Positions 54,351 through 64,000 of a DNA stretch of 64,000 nucleotides are shown in pieces; within the stretch, counting starts at the first letter, position 1, and the number at the start of each line of letters is the position of its first letter. The DNA comes from Bedellia somnulentella (Eukaryota > Arthropoda > Insecta > Lepidoptera > Bedelliidae). The DNA lies in assembly GCA_963576735.1 (NCBI GenBank), contig OY755191.1, forward strand, positions 7,531,608 through 7,595,607, read 5' to 3'. The notes under the pieces are model-generated. The model searched no databases. It saw only the letters and a program-made list of their open reading frames with translations, and was not told the DNA's origin. The position numbers and the translations under genes are program-made.

Positions 54351-54718
54351 GCGACATGATAGTCCAGTGGGTAGAACACCCGCCCGAAAAACAGAAGGGC
54401 GTGAGTTCCAATCCTGGGACGGGCCTACACCAATTTGTCTTTTCTAAAGTCATATGTGTGGTTAATTTATCATGATTGCTAACGGTGAGGGAGAATATCG
54501 TGAGGAAACCCACATGGCTGAGTTGTACTTAGTCATGTGACAGTGTATTCGTACAAAACGGCGATAGGCCTGCCCCCTATCACGTGAGTACACTGTCTGA
54601 GCAAAACGTGGGTACCTTCTCTGGAAACTAGATGGCGCTTGCCATGTGAGTTCAGGAGTATTGGTACCCCTGCCAATCCCTTCGGGGATAAACGGCGTGA
54701 ACGTTTATGTTATGTTTA
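54351..54718 (+). repeat. SINE family A, full length
   Basis: Almost identical to 39833-40203, from GCGACATGATAGTCCAGTGG to GGCGTGAACGTTTATGTTAT. Shared private variants point to recent activity of one subfamily. Confidence 0.85.
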
Positions 54719-55206
54719 TGTATGTTAAATCTACATTTAATTTCTACAGAAAAAAAACTTTCTTAACTTAACTTTGCTTTCATATATTGTTATCATAACT
54801 AGAGAACCTTTCGCGAGTAACTTGGACTCGCACTTGGCTGATTTATAATAGAACTTCAGAAGAATTAAAATTTTTATGAAACTTTCAAAATTTAGACACA
54901 TACTTATGATACTGTACTGAAGTCAGAAGAAAAAACTTTGATATTTCGATGTATCTCAGGCGTACCGATTAATTTAATTGATTGTTAATAAGCTGGCAAT
55001 TAGCATTTCAGCTTCATTATCGATAAATGTTTGTGTTCAAACAATCAACAATAAATTTAATTAGTATTTACAATGTCAATCCTCAAGATTAATTTAAATA
55101 AATTATATTTTAAAGATTAACAAGATAAATTTCACGTTTCTCACTCTTATCACTTATCTAAATGAATCTTCAGTTTTTTCATTTTATATGATATTTCTAG
55201 TAATTG
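54719..55206. other. Intronic, nothing recognised
   Basis: AT-rich; no ORF or repeat identified. Confidence 0.3.
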
Positions 55207-55454
55207 AAACATAGTGTCAGCTTAGAATAGCACTACCCCATTTCTTCCGGTGGGTGTACGTAAGAAGCGACTAACGGTATTGGGGCTTTTAAGGGATTTT
55301 TGGGCGTTGCGGTTGGAGACCCATCATTAACAACCTTTATTTAACCATCTTTTCCCCACTAAATTTTCCAAAAGTGGCTGAGGAATTTCTGATTCCTTAG
55401 CTCTGGCTACCCCTTCAAGGGATTTATAGCCGTGAGTATATGTATGTATGTATG
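55207..55454 (+). repeat. SINE-like family B, full length
   Basis: GTGTCAGCTTAGAATAGCAC to GTGAGTATATGTATGTATGT. Directly followed by a family E LINE tail in the opposite orientation. Confidence 0.8.
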
Positions 55455-55655
55455 TACATACATTTACTCACGCAGTTAGTCGCTGTTGGGGTAGGCAAAG
55501 ACTATCGATCGCAACTTTGTAAGATTCTGGCAAACCTCTCTAGCTCCGTTCACATCCATCATTCTTACAGGCTATTTTATTCTTCATACTTTGCACACCT
55601 GCCTTTTTGAGCCCACTCTCTATTTGAACCAAATGTGTCCTCGAACTAGTGCCTT
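55455..55655 (-). repeat. LINE ORF 3'-end fragment (family E)
   Basis: TTGGGGTAGGCAAAGACTAT and CTCTATTTGAACCAAATGTG are the reverse complement of the family E ORF end. Confidence 0.55.
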
Positions 55656-57255
55656 TAAAATATACAGTGTGCTTACCTGTATGTCAAAACTTTATACAGT
55701 GAAGCTTTTTTGATTCAAATTAATTATTGTTAAAAAAATAAGTTATAAAAGAAACTATACAGATATCTCTTGTAACGGCAACATAATAAACTTTCTGTTG
55801 TCCATAATCTATTCTCCTACAAAAGTTGCCGCAATATCTAAACTTATGTTCGTTAAAAAATACATTAAATTATCTAACTTTCTTACATCCGTTCTCTACA
55901 ATAACATGAAGTCGTTCACATTGATATAAGTAAATAAATAAGTTGACTATCTAAAAAATATTAATACTAATAAAGTCGGGTTATTAAACCTTATGCTAAA
56001 GCGTAGTCACTCTGTACGAGTATTCGGTGAAGCACCTCGTAAAAATAATTACTTATCTAATCAAACATGAAATTGTCAACAACGAAATGTATGATTGTAG
56101 GAGTCATCAAGAGAAAAGTCACAGATAAAATTTATTATTTATAACTTTAACTTAGGTATACACTTAATGCGCTTGTCTAGATTTGAGTATGTTTGCTTAA
56201 AATATTTTAATTTGTTTTTGTACATAGTCAGATTTGGAAAGCAAAGCACTCTATTCTTTTTTTCATGGGTCACTTATAAAAATTAAGATTATAGGAGCCC
56301 TACTATCACGAAGAACTGTTTGTGTAGTCATAGGTCATATAATCTTAAATGGACACGATCGATGTGAAAATTACTTAATCAAGAATGTCATGTGCTCATT
56401 TTGCAATGATAAATGCTGTCTAGAAATCACACTCTATAAAATAGCTTGATGCTTTATTGTACTTACCGATCTACTCGTAGACCATTTTTTTCATTCTGTC
56501 GGATAGCAATAGTTTTTTCGTTTTTACGATTTCCCAAAAAACCTAACTTGAGGATCGGAGATTTATAAAGGATTTTTTTTGAAGGGCAAACTGATTTGTT
56601 ACTATATAATATGCTAGACAGTTTTTATTTTGTGCATACTTAAAAAAATAAAACAAACAAATACACAAAATAACAAAACACAGACTGTCAACCGCTTTTT
56701 ATATTAGAATAGAATAGAATAACTCTTTATTGTACATCAAACACAAATTTACATTAGAAATTATCATATTAATTAATTAATATATTATAATATTATTACA
56801 AATATATTTTTTATTAACCTTAGGAGCGGGTAGTCATATTTTAATATAATATGAACGTTTAAATATAATATATTTCCAAACAGTAATTTTAGCCTTTGCA
56901 GGATGTGCAGAACCGAATGAATCGTCCCAATGTAAAGCGATACTACTATTCATTTTAAAAATTACATTGCTTTATTTTTTATGAGTTATTAATGCCGTTA
57001 TAATATCATTAATAGTTACCATTTAAATTTACAATTTAGTTCCTTTTTATCTGCATGTCGTCACAGCTTATTTATGTTTGTATGTAGAAGTGCGTATTCA
57101 CTTTATATGAATGCACTTATTCAATGAAGAGTTTAAATGCTAAAACAAACAAGCTAATAGAGTGGAAATAGTTTTCGTTAATTTCGTAGCAAACATTTTA
57201 AGTTGGCACTACACGGAAAATAATCAGTTAACGTAAGTAATAAAATTATAGAAAT
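55656..57255. other. Intronic, mostly unrecognised
   Basis: Apart from the AGAATAGAATAACTCTTTAT repeat at 56705-56760 (shared with 6555) I see no named element. AT-rich. Confidence 0.35.
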
Positions 57256-57259
57256 TCCA

Positions 57260-57355
57260 CTAATATAGACTATTTAATTTCCAAAAGTGACCAATGAATT
57301 TTGATTCTGATGCCCTGGTTACCCTTTTTTGTTTTTGATATGTGAGCGTATAGGT
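57260..57355 (+). repeat. SINE-like family B remnant
   Basis: TTTCCAAAAGTGACCAATGA and CCCTGGTTACCCTTTTTTG. Confidence 0.4.
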
Positions 57356-57602
57356 TAAAGTAAAAACACCAGAACAATTGATTCCAAACTTCCTTTGAAA
57401 TCTGAGATTATACGTAGCTAGTCTCGTTGATCTTGTTAATATCAGAAAAACTTGTTCCTTAAACAAAAATAAACAATAAGCGATGTGTACGTTGTTCGTT
57501 TTATGTCTGGGCTTTTCAACGCATGCGATTAGACCAACTCTTTATGGTTCATCTTAATTTTGTTTGTTTTGCTTACCCTATCTCATCTGAAAATCAAAAG
57601 GT

Positions 57603-57695
57603 TTTAACTCAAACCCAACCGTTCACGCCGTATATCCCCGAAGCGGTTGGCAGAGGTACTTATACTTCTGAACATCACGTGTCATCGTCACCTGA
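57603..57695 (-). repeat. SINE family A 3' fragment
   Basis: CGTTCACGCCGTATATCCCC and GGTTGGCAGAGGTACTTATA. Confidence 0.6.
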
Positions 57696-58159
57696 ATGTG
57701 AACGTTTGAGTTTGAGCTTTTAAACAAATTTAAAAACAGCGGTAATTTTCAATTGTACTGTAGGTTCAGGGCATCAGAATCATAATTCACGTGTATTCGC
57801 AGAAAGATTATGGAACCGATTTTGTTGTCTCTCTTTCAGGGATCGGTTCTTAACAAGTAAAAAGGGACCCTGTCACTTAGGCTTCCGGGTTTGCATTTCT
57901 GTTATCTGTCTGTCTGTCCGACTGTCTCACTCGGCTCTATGTTTGCCGGAATTATTGATAGATAGATGATATACTCTATTCGTGTAATGTTTTATTACGA
58001 GATTCAATATATAGTAATTTTATCAATTTTTTAATTTATGATCGGCACCCCATCTCTTCCCAAGGTTGTCGTAAGAGTTGATAAAGATATTTAAGGACCT
58101 TAAATGGGACATGTAGATGAAAATGTCTTACTGTTTGAGTATTCATTCTCTTAGGGTAA

Positions 58160-58353
58160 AGAGCTTATTCCATTACACTTTGTCGTTTCTGAATTCAGAC
58201 GTCCTTCGAAGTTACTGCCGCAGACGCTTGTTATTCCACTACACAAATTTGTCTACTTTTCAGAAGCCTAGCGTTCTGAACGTTATTCCACTAGTCTGAA
58301 TTCAGATTCTGTGGCTCTCAGACGTCTTCATTCAGACAAATGGAATAAGCTCT
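58160..58353. mobile_element. Harbinger-like MITE, second copy
   Basis: Same TIR AGAGCTTATTCCATT and same interior and orientation as 46388-46569, with about 12-16 bp extra near 58250. The flanks are TAA and TTA, an imperfect duplication. Confidence 0.75.
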
Positions 58354-58365
58354 TTAGAGACTACA

Positions 58366-59008
58366 AACGATGAAGCATTTTATTTAGAATATCGAAACAT
58401 ACAATGCGTATATTTATCGTTTCGACCGACTCAAAAATGGGGATCAATTCGATTGTATTTATTTTTGTATGTAGCTATGTTATTACTCTTTTAGGCTATT
58501 TCTCTGTTAATTGTCAATTAATATCTAAAGCTGTTATTCTGTTTGGTTGGATATGCTTCCAAGGTTTTTTGCAGATGCTTTGATTGCATTGATTGATTAA
58601 CTTATTAAAATATCTAATTTTCTCACACCTTCCTCATGCCATTCACGCTTTGTAACTGTCCAGCTAATGTTGGTGCAAAAAATCACATTGAAAAGTGAAC
58701 GTATACTCATTCAATAAAACATCAATCAACGAACACTGCAATGTGGTCACGTCAACTTTTCATGGGTTTATTGAACTTGAATTGGTATCATGTATTAGAG
58801 AGCATTAACAGCTGACAAAACGACCATTGGTACGCAAACTTGATTTAGTTTTGGGTTCATCGGAATCTTTATGTTGTTTGTTGAATTTCGAACCGGAACA
58901 AAAAAGTAATATAAGGCGAAAAAAATAGTTAAAATATACCTTAACTCAAACTCTAATTTAATGTTTTTTGACATGAATTCCTCATGTGGGGATTATTACT
59001 CATAAATA
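58366..59008. other. Intronic, nothing recognised
   Basis: AT-rich. CCTCATGTGGGGATTATTAC near 58980 is the outer end of the family C element that follows. Confidence 0.35.
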
Positions 59009-59292
59009 AAAGATGTTATTAAAGGAAAGAAAATTTTTTTTTCGACACTGGCGGGGTTCGAACCCGCGACCTTCGGGTATACGCCCCCGTCGCTCTGCCA
59101 ACTGAGCTACAGTGTCAGTTGGCATCCAGCGCGCACGAGCGTGTAAAAAAGAAACAAAGGATAGAGAAATTTCGCGCTGGATGCCAACTGACACTGTAGC
59201 TCAGTTGGCAGAGCGACGGGGGCGTATACCCGAAGGTCGCGGGTTCGAACCCCGCCAGTGTCGAAATTTTTCTTTCCTTTAATAACATCTTT
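59009..59292. repeat. Long palindrome of two head-to-head tRNA-like SINEs (family C)
   Basis: The left arm 59009-59133 and right arm 59173-59292 are near-perfect reverse complements around a 39-bp spacer. Each arm has a complete tRNA-like unit (59041-59115 on -, 59189-59263 on +) with GACACTG/CAGTGTC acceptor, box A TAGCTCAGTTGGCAGAG and box B GGTTCGAACCC, plus the TTTCTTTCCTTTAATAAC tail. Chance ORFs through both arms are not genes. Confidence 0.85.
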
Positions 59293-59293
59293 C

Positions 59294-59560
59294 AAACTCT
59301 AATGTTCACGCCGTATAAAGGTCTTGGCAGAGGTGCTAATACTTCTGAACATCACGTGAAATTGTCACCTGGTGTTCAGACTACCCACGCTTTGTTTGGA
59401 CATTGTACTCACGTGAAAGGGGCAGATCTTTCGCCGTTTTGTATAAATACACTGTTAGTAATGTAGGTTTCCTCACGATATTTTCCCTCACTGTTAACAA
59501 CGAATCAACGCCTCATTGCATAATAAGCACAAGTTGTAACCACTTAGCTATCTTGGTTTA
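59294..59560 (-). repeat. SINE family A, degraded
   Basis: TGTTCACGCCGTATAAAGG to a CAATTTT-less middle. Adjacent to the palindrome, so family C appears to have landed at its 3' end. Confidence 0.6.
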
Positions 59561-59759
59561 TAAATTATATATTAACGTAGATCCTATTTGAGTATGAAAA
59601 GACTTATGGTCGCTAGTTTGAACAAATCTGGCCTCTCAAGTTTTATTTACATTAATCAAAATCTATGCATAAGAAGTCGTGTTACACTAATTATAAGTCA
59701 CAAACGGCTTAGCCGATTCGGCTGAAAATTGGCAAGGAGACAGTTTAGAACCAGGAAAC

Positions 59760-59878
59760 GGACATAAAATATTTATATATATATATATAATTTTTTGTCT
59801 CATTATTTTGCCTCCAGTAGTAACCTACGACTTTCAAAACAAATATCCTACCCGTGTATAGCTGGGCCAGTCCTCTAG
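59760..59878 (+). mobile_element. Helitron 3' end
   Basis: Ends ATAGCTGGGCCAGTCCTCTAG before a T, like the 3' ends at 27518 and 36296. The 5' end was not located. Confidence 0.5.
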
Positions 59879-59892
59879 TCTACACTTCTACC

Positions 59893-60105
59893 TGATACAC
59901 TAATATTATAAAGAGAAAAACTTTGTTTGATTGTAATGAATAGGCTCAGAAACTACTAAACCGATATTAAAAATTCTTTCACCCATGGAAAGCTAAGACT
60001 TTCAGATGCAACATAGGCTATATATCATGTGATGATTGACGCTAAATATCGTAGGCAGTGAAAAATACTTAACACAATCCGCGCGGAGCCGGGGCTGACC
60101 ACTAG
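59893..60105 (+). mobile_element. Short non-autonomous Helitron
   Basis: CACTAATATTATAAAGAG near the start and CGCGGAGCCGGGGCTGACCA then CTAG before T at the end, the pattern of lepidopteran Lep-type Helitrons. About 213 bp, abutting the previous Helitron end. Confidence 0.65.
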
Positions 60106-60489
60106 TTATTTATATAGAACAATACGAGTAAAACCTGCACTTAATCTATGCTAGTATTTATGCCGTCTTTTACCTATAGGAAAATATAAGTATGTGTTCT
60201 TTTCTAGTCTGCTGTTTGGAGTTGGTACCAATTTTGTGTCCAAGCGTTTATTAAAACTACCATTTGAAGGCCTTCTCTTCTAACTTATAAGTAAATCCAA
60301 GAATTACCGTCCATTGACCTCGAAAACAACTTTAAGAATCAAAATATCTTTAATTATATCAGAACTTGTTTTATATTTCTATTTCTAAATATAACCCAAT
60401 AGTACATAGATTTACTTATATTTACATCTGAGTTTAGAAGTGATAAATCAAAATTTTGAAATATTAAATGATATAATTTAAATATTTTT

Positions 60490-60720
60490 TGTTCATGAAA
60501 ACCTCATGTGGGGATTATTACTAATAAATAAAGAATAAATAAAGGAAAGAAAAATTTCGACACAGGCGGGGATCGAACCCGCGACCTCGGGTAAACGCCC
60601 CGACGCTCTGCCAACTGAGCTACCGTGTCAAAGGTCGCGGGTTCGATCCCCGCCTGTGTCGAAATTTTTCTTTCCTTTATTTATTATTAAATGATAACCT
60701 AACCCTCTATTAAGCAAAGA
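60490..60720. repeat. Second head-to-head tRNA-like SINE pair (family C), partial
   Basis: A complete minus unit at 60556-60630 (ATCGAACCCGCGACCTCGGG on +) is followed directly by the T-arm half of a plus unit (AAGGTCGCGGGTTCGATCCC) and its tail. The arms, about 55 bp each, are mirrored from AATAAATAAAGGAAAGAAAA on the left to TTTCTTTCCTTTATTTATT on the right. Confidence 0.75.
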
Positions 60721-60887
60721 CAAAATGTATATTTTTCGCCACAACTAAATTACGAGTAACAGGGAAAAAAGATGACACGAAGATAAAAGGAGTACGCATG
60801 TAAAGTAAAAACGCGCGACGTTGGATTGTGTACAACTATAATAATGATTAGGTAACTATCATTATATTAGTCAAGCATGCAATCATC

Positions 60888-61115
60888 GAGTCGCCAGAGC
60901 TTTAGAATTAGGAATCTCTCATCCACTTTTGACAGTTGAGTTGGAGATATGTTATAAAACAAGGCACATTTAGTTATCACCAATTTTAACTGTAACGTTC
61001 AATCGCGAACGTCTTAGAAAATACATTCACCAATACTATCAGTCTCTAGCCACATCGCAAAAATATTACTTAATAACTCCCAATGCCCTTAGTCACGGCT
61101 TTAGTTTCTTTAATT
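60888..61115 (-). repeat. SINE-like family B remnant
   Basis: GTCGCCAGAGCTTTAGAATT and CCCAATGCCCTTAGTCACGG; heavily diverged. Confidence 0.4.
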
Positions 61116-61539
61116 TTCGGACAAACAAGTGATAATTCAGCATAAATTTTACCTCCTGTTGGTGCAAAAAATAACCGTCCTTCACGTTACATAGTTGAGT
61201 ATTTGAGTTATACAAAGTAGCTTGGCAATTGTAGAGCTTTTAGTCAAAACAATTCAAGCTCATATTAATGGGCCGAGTTGTTCGAGTTAATGACATTGGA
61301 ATGTACATAAGTGTTAATAACACATAAGTAGACGTAATAAACATTATTGTTTTTTTGTATGTCCTTGACTCTTTATCGTTAAGCCGAGAAAAGACTGTTT
61401 AGAGTTATCCTGCGGTTAGTTTTAATTGTTTTGCAAAATATACTGTTTTTACACTCTGTTCTTTTCGTTGTACTTACTTAGTTTATGTTTGTTATATGTA
61501 TTATTTTGCTACACTTTGATTTATTTGGTAAGCTGTCAT

Positions 61540-61725
61540 TGTCGGCTTAGAATAGTACTTACTCATATTTCCAGCGAGTTTGGAGTTAAAGTGATTGCTG
61601 AGCGACCTGAATGACTTTAACCAACAATTTTGAAATTTTCTATTTTTTGCCACATATCTGCCAAAAGTGGCTTGAGAATTTCCCATTCTGAAAATCTAGC
61701 TACTAGTTTGTGTAATCATGGCAGT
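61540..61725 (+). repeat. SINE-like family B, degraded
   Basis: CATTGTCGGCTTAGAATAGT and GCCAAAAGTGGCTTGAGAAT. Confidence 0.5.
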
Positions 61726-61796
61726 ACGCTTAACCTTATATTTTTTTTTAATTAAAAGTATAATGTTTTTTAAACTGATTTGAAACAAACTTGAAT

Positions 61797-62210
61797 AGCT
61801 CGGTTGAATCATCATGCAGGTGATGTGAGTTGAAATCTTAGGTCAGCAATACACCAATTGTGGTTAACGGTGAGGGAAAACATCGTGAGGAAACCCATAT
61901 GACTGAGTTGTACATATTAACTGTGGATTACTTACGCCCGATTTCTGAATTGAGTATTCAAGCTGAGAACGGCTTAATTATCGTTTTGTCTCATTCAGTT
62001 GTTAAGATTTCAATGCGACAGAACGACAGTTAAGTTGTTCTCAGCTGGAATACTCAATTCAGAAATCGGGCTTTAGTCATATAACAGAGAATGCCTACAA
62101 ACCAAAAGATGGGTAGTCTGAGCACTAGGTGACAAATAAATGAGATATTCAGAAGTATTAGTAACTCTATCACTTCTTCAGAGATTTAAGGCGTGATCGT
62201 TGAGTTAGAG
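61797..62210 (+). repeat. SINE family A split by a MITE
   Basis: GTGGTTAACGGTGAGGGAAA to TGAGTTGTACAT, then the insertion, then AGCACTAGGTGACAAAT and GGCGTGATCGTTGAG. Confidence 0.65.
61935..62072. mobile_element. Palindromic MITE with TTA target duplication
   Basis: 138 bp; GCCCGATTTCTGAATTGAGT and the following AGCTGAGAAC are mirrored at the right end. Flanked by TTA at 61932-61934 and 62073-62075. Inserted inside the family A copy. Confidence 0.75.
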
Positions 62211-62544
62211 TGATTTGCAATTCGAATAATTTGGTGATAAGTCGATTTCTGATGGCAAGTTTGTTCTTTAATTGTTTTGCTTGTGAATTCCGATTAATTT
62301 AAACTTTATTAACAATTGTGATTCCAATTATGATAACATATAGAAACGAGTAAGATCGCTTACTTAAAAAAAAAAAAAAAAAACAATTAATACTGGCGTA
62401 TATAGTAAACATCGAGTCATGAGTATACTATAATTAAACGGTTACTGATATAAAATAGTTAAACTATAAAAGTATTGCGCATTTCTTATTCCTTTATATT
62501 ATTTGGTATTCCAAATTTTTAGCTCAAAGATTGTAAGTAACTCA

Positions 62545-62832
62545 AACTCAGGCTCAAATGTTTTCGCTGTATTTCCCCAAAGGGGTTGGCCGTTGTCACC
62601 TGGTAATCATAGTACCCGTGTGCTTAGACAGTGTATCGCCGTTTTATATGAATACACTGTTTCATAGCAAATTACAACTTAGTCATGTGGGTTTCCTCAC
62701 GATGTTCCCCTCACCGTTAACAACCATGATAAAATTAACCACACATATGACTTTAGCAATGAAAAATTTGTGCAGGCCCGACCCGGCATTTGCACAAACT
62801 GCCCGATAAGCAGTGTTCTACTACAGGTTAGG
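62545..62832 (-). repeat. SINE family A copy
   Basis: TTTCCCCAAAGGGGTTGGCC (3' side) to GCAGGCCCGACCCGGCATTT (5' side). Box B is altered. Confidence 0.7.
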
Positions 62833-62890
62833 TTAGTTAGTTAGTTAGTCACTGTTATTTACTGTTACGTAGTTAGTTACTGAGCTATCA
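62830..62890. repeat. TTAG-type simple repeat
   Basis: GTTAGTTAGTTAGTTAGTC and similar; short tandem tract just before CYP exon 2. Confidence 0.6.
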
Positions 62891-62996
62891 TAGTTAGTTT
62901 ATTGTTAGTAAGTTTTATGAAGAAGCACCTATTATAAATTTCAGGATATTTCAAATACTTCTGAATACTTTTTCATACTATATTTTTTTATTTCAG

Positions 62997-63207
62997 AGTG
63001 GGCCTCGACCATTGATAGATTGGTCCGGAGTTCCTACAGTAGTGTTAGCAGCGGTGGCTCTTCTGTTAATGGTCACAGCTCTCCTCTGCAGAGGTACAGA
63101 TGGAAAACAGCACAAATTACCAGGACCGCCTTCGTTGCCGGTGATCGGCACCAGATGGCTCTTTTGGAGTCGATATCAGATACATAAGTTGCATGATGCT
63201 TATGAAG
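62997..63207 (+). CDS. shd: CYP314A1 (shade, ecdysone 20-monooxygenase), coding exon 2
   Basis: The exon follows TTTATTTCAG and ends at AAG|GTAAGG (phase 1), encoding 70 codons. Residues of the joined protein: a hydrophobic anchor (about 27-47, VPTVVLAAVALLLMVTALLC), then the P450 hinge KLPGPPSLPVIGTRW and RYQIHKLHDAYE. The GTRW...RY...KLH.AY pattern is that of CYP314A1, which hydroxylates ecdysone at C20 to the active moulting hormone 20-hydroxyecdysone. Other mitochondrial-clan P450s (CYP302A1, CYP315A1) have different residues here. Helices, heme-binding Cys loop and C-terminus lie beyond the right edge. A frame starting at TTG 63012 is only part of this exon. Confidence 0.78.
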
Positions 63208-63540
63208 GTAAGGATGCAATATATTGTTACTACCCCATCTCTTTCCTGAACTGCCTATTAACTAGATATCGCATTGTATAAAAGAGCCATGGCTTTCGTA
63301 CGTACTTAGTATCGTATACTGTCATGTTGTTATAACACTTATAACCTATATCGTGACGATAAAATAGCGCTCGTGCTAGCCCTCCTGGGGGTATCACAAG
63401 AGGCATATTAGGGTTTTGGGAATTGATTTTTGCTAGGTATTAAGGGAGTTCTGTTAATATAAGAGATATATATAACGACATAATTCCATAACGACATTTT
63501 ATTAGTACTAACGGGTATAGCGTTAAGTTGTTAGTAATAT
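63208..63540 (+). other. Start of P450 intron 2
   Basis: GTAAGG donor, then AT-rich sequence with no feature recognised. Confidence 0.6.
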
Positions 63541-63610
63541 TCTAGTTTGGCCTGGATCAAACTTATTGGCAGGCGATCGATAATCTCTGCCTACCCTAAT
63601 GGTAGAGTGT
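63541..63610 (+). repeat. LINE family E tail fragment in P450 intron 2
   Basis: GGCGATCGATAATCTCTGCC then TACCCTAATGG, the end of the family E ORF. Confidence 0.45.
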
Positions 63611-63889
63611 GATTCAGAAATTCAGTTTCTTTGATGTAATAAACTCAAGCATATTGTTTTTTAAATATTGAATCCAACAATCGATTGTTCATGACCTTGT
63701 GAATGATTTAATCGAATACAGGGAAGTGCTGCTAAATGAAGCAATCAAAAAGCCCTTACGAGTTTATATGGCAGTTAATTTTAATAAAGCTTGAAAGAAC
63801 TATCAAGGACAACTAAAAGCGCCAAATTGGTGACTTCCTTCTTGGATTTAAAATATATGGGGAACTCATATGACAAAAGTGTAGATGTT

Positions 63890-64000
63890 ACATACATACA
63901 TATATAAAAACGCCATTATTTCCCATTGGGCTAGGCAGAGACTATTGATTGATTTTTTATTCTTCATACTTCGGATGTTTGTCTGTTTGAACATATCTCT
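63890..64000 (-). repeat. LINE family E tail fragment, runs off the window
   Basis: ACATACATACATATATAAAA then TGGGCTAGGCAGAGACTATT, and TTCTTCATACTTCGGATGTT; the same order as at 8620 and 55455. Confidence 0.5.

Larger units (their letters stand above)
40971..62996 (+). other. Intron 1 of the P450 gene (22,026 bp)
   Basis: GTAAGT donor at 40971 and pyrimidine-rich TTTTTTTATTTCAG acceptor ending at 62996. It is packed with SINEs, MITEs, Helitron ends, a Penelope fragment and LINE tails, with two long repeat-poor blocks at 40971-42500 and 47180-50630. Inferred from phase-compatible exons. Confidence 0.55.

Noticed and set aside
59000..59295. Two 60-codon ORFs as genes
   Set aside because: They arise from the palindromic tRNA-like SINEs.
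63012..63281. P450 start codon at TTG 63012
   Set aside because: Not an ATG; the frame extends upstream to a splice acceptor and joins exon 1 in phase.

Overview
The window looks like AT-rich, repeat-dense nuclear DNA from a lepidopteran insect. The evidence is split genes with GT/AG introns, Lep-type Helitrons that begin with TC and end with CTAG at A^T sites, Dong/R4, jockey-type, Penelope and mariner elements, and two abundant SINE-like families. Species cannot be fixed from the sequence; a moth is the most economical guess.

Host genes. (1) At 3095-17487 there are three paralogous four-exon genes for HAD-superfamily phosphatases of the pseudouridine-5'-phosphatase (HDHD1/PUDP, Drosophila GS1-like) type: two on + (3095-5129 and 9758-13037) and one on - (13853-17487), convergent with the second. 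I reconstructed all three from splice sites. Exon 2 is 219 nt in every copy, introns sit at identical codon positions and phases (1,1,0), and the products are 228, 233 and 225 residues. The middle paralogue has Glu in place of the nucleophilic Asp of motif I, yet its frame is intact, so it is a candidate pseudoenzyme. (2) From 40926 to beyond the right edge lies the 5' part of a cytochrome P450 that best fits CYP314A1 (shade, ecdysone 20-hydroxylase). It has a 15-codon first exon (40926-40970), a 22,026-bp first intron, and a second exon (62997-63207) with a membrane segment and the proline-rich hinge. A TATA box and initiator at the right spacing lie upstream. (3) A 49-codon ORF on the - strand at the left edge may be a further first exon.

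Mobile DNA fills most of the rest. 13.8-40 kb is a transposon graveyard: a truncated jockey-like remnant in intron 1 of the third HAD gene; a candidate 2.8-kb TIR element (17659-20456) holding a SINE and a palindromic Helitron; a jockey element (21691-23221) nested with a 12-bp target duplication inside an older LINE; a dead mariner (23833-25090); LINE 3' ends; a near-complete Dong/R4 element (31097-34915) lying in the TAA tail of an older Dong 3' end, whose 3' hairpin loop is split by a 1.5-kb Helitron; two Helitrons carrying TGTC microsatellites; and a Penelope GIY-YIG fragment. The CYP intron holds more SINEs, three TIR MITEs with clear target duplications, a second Penelope fragment, and head-to-head tRNA-like palindromes. 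It also has two repeat-poor blocks (40971-42500, 47180-50630) that are the best places to look for enhancers.

No bacterial-type operon, CRISPR array or rRNA gene is present. Repeat boundaries are by eye and usually good to about 5-20 bp, except where target duplications or element ends are stated.
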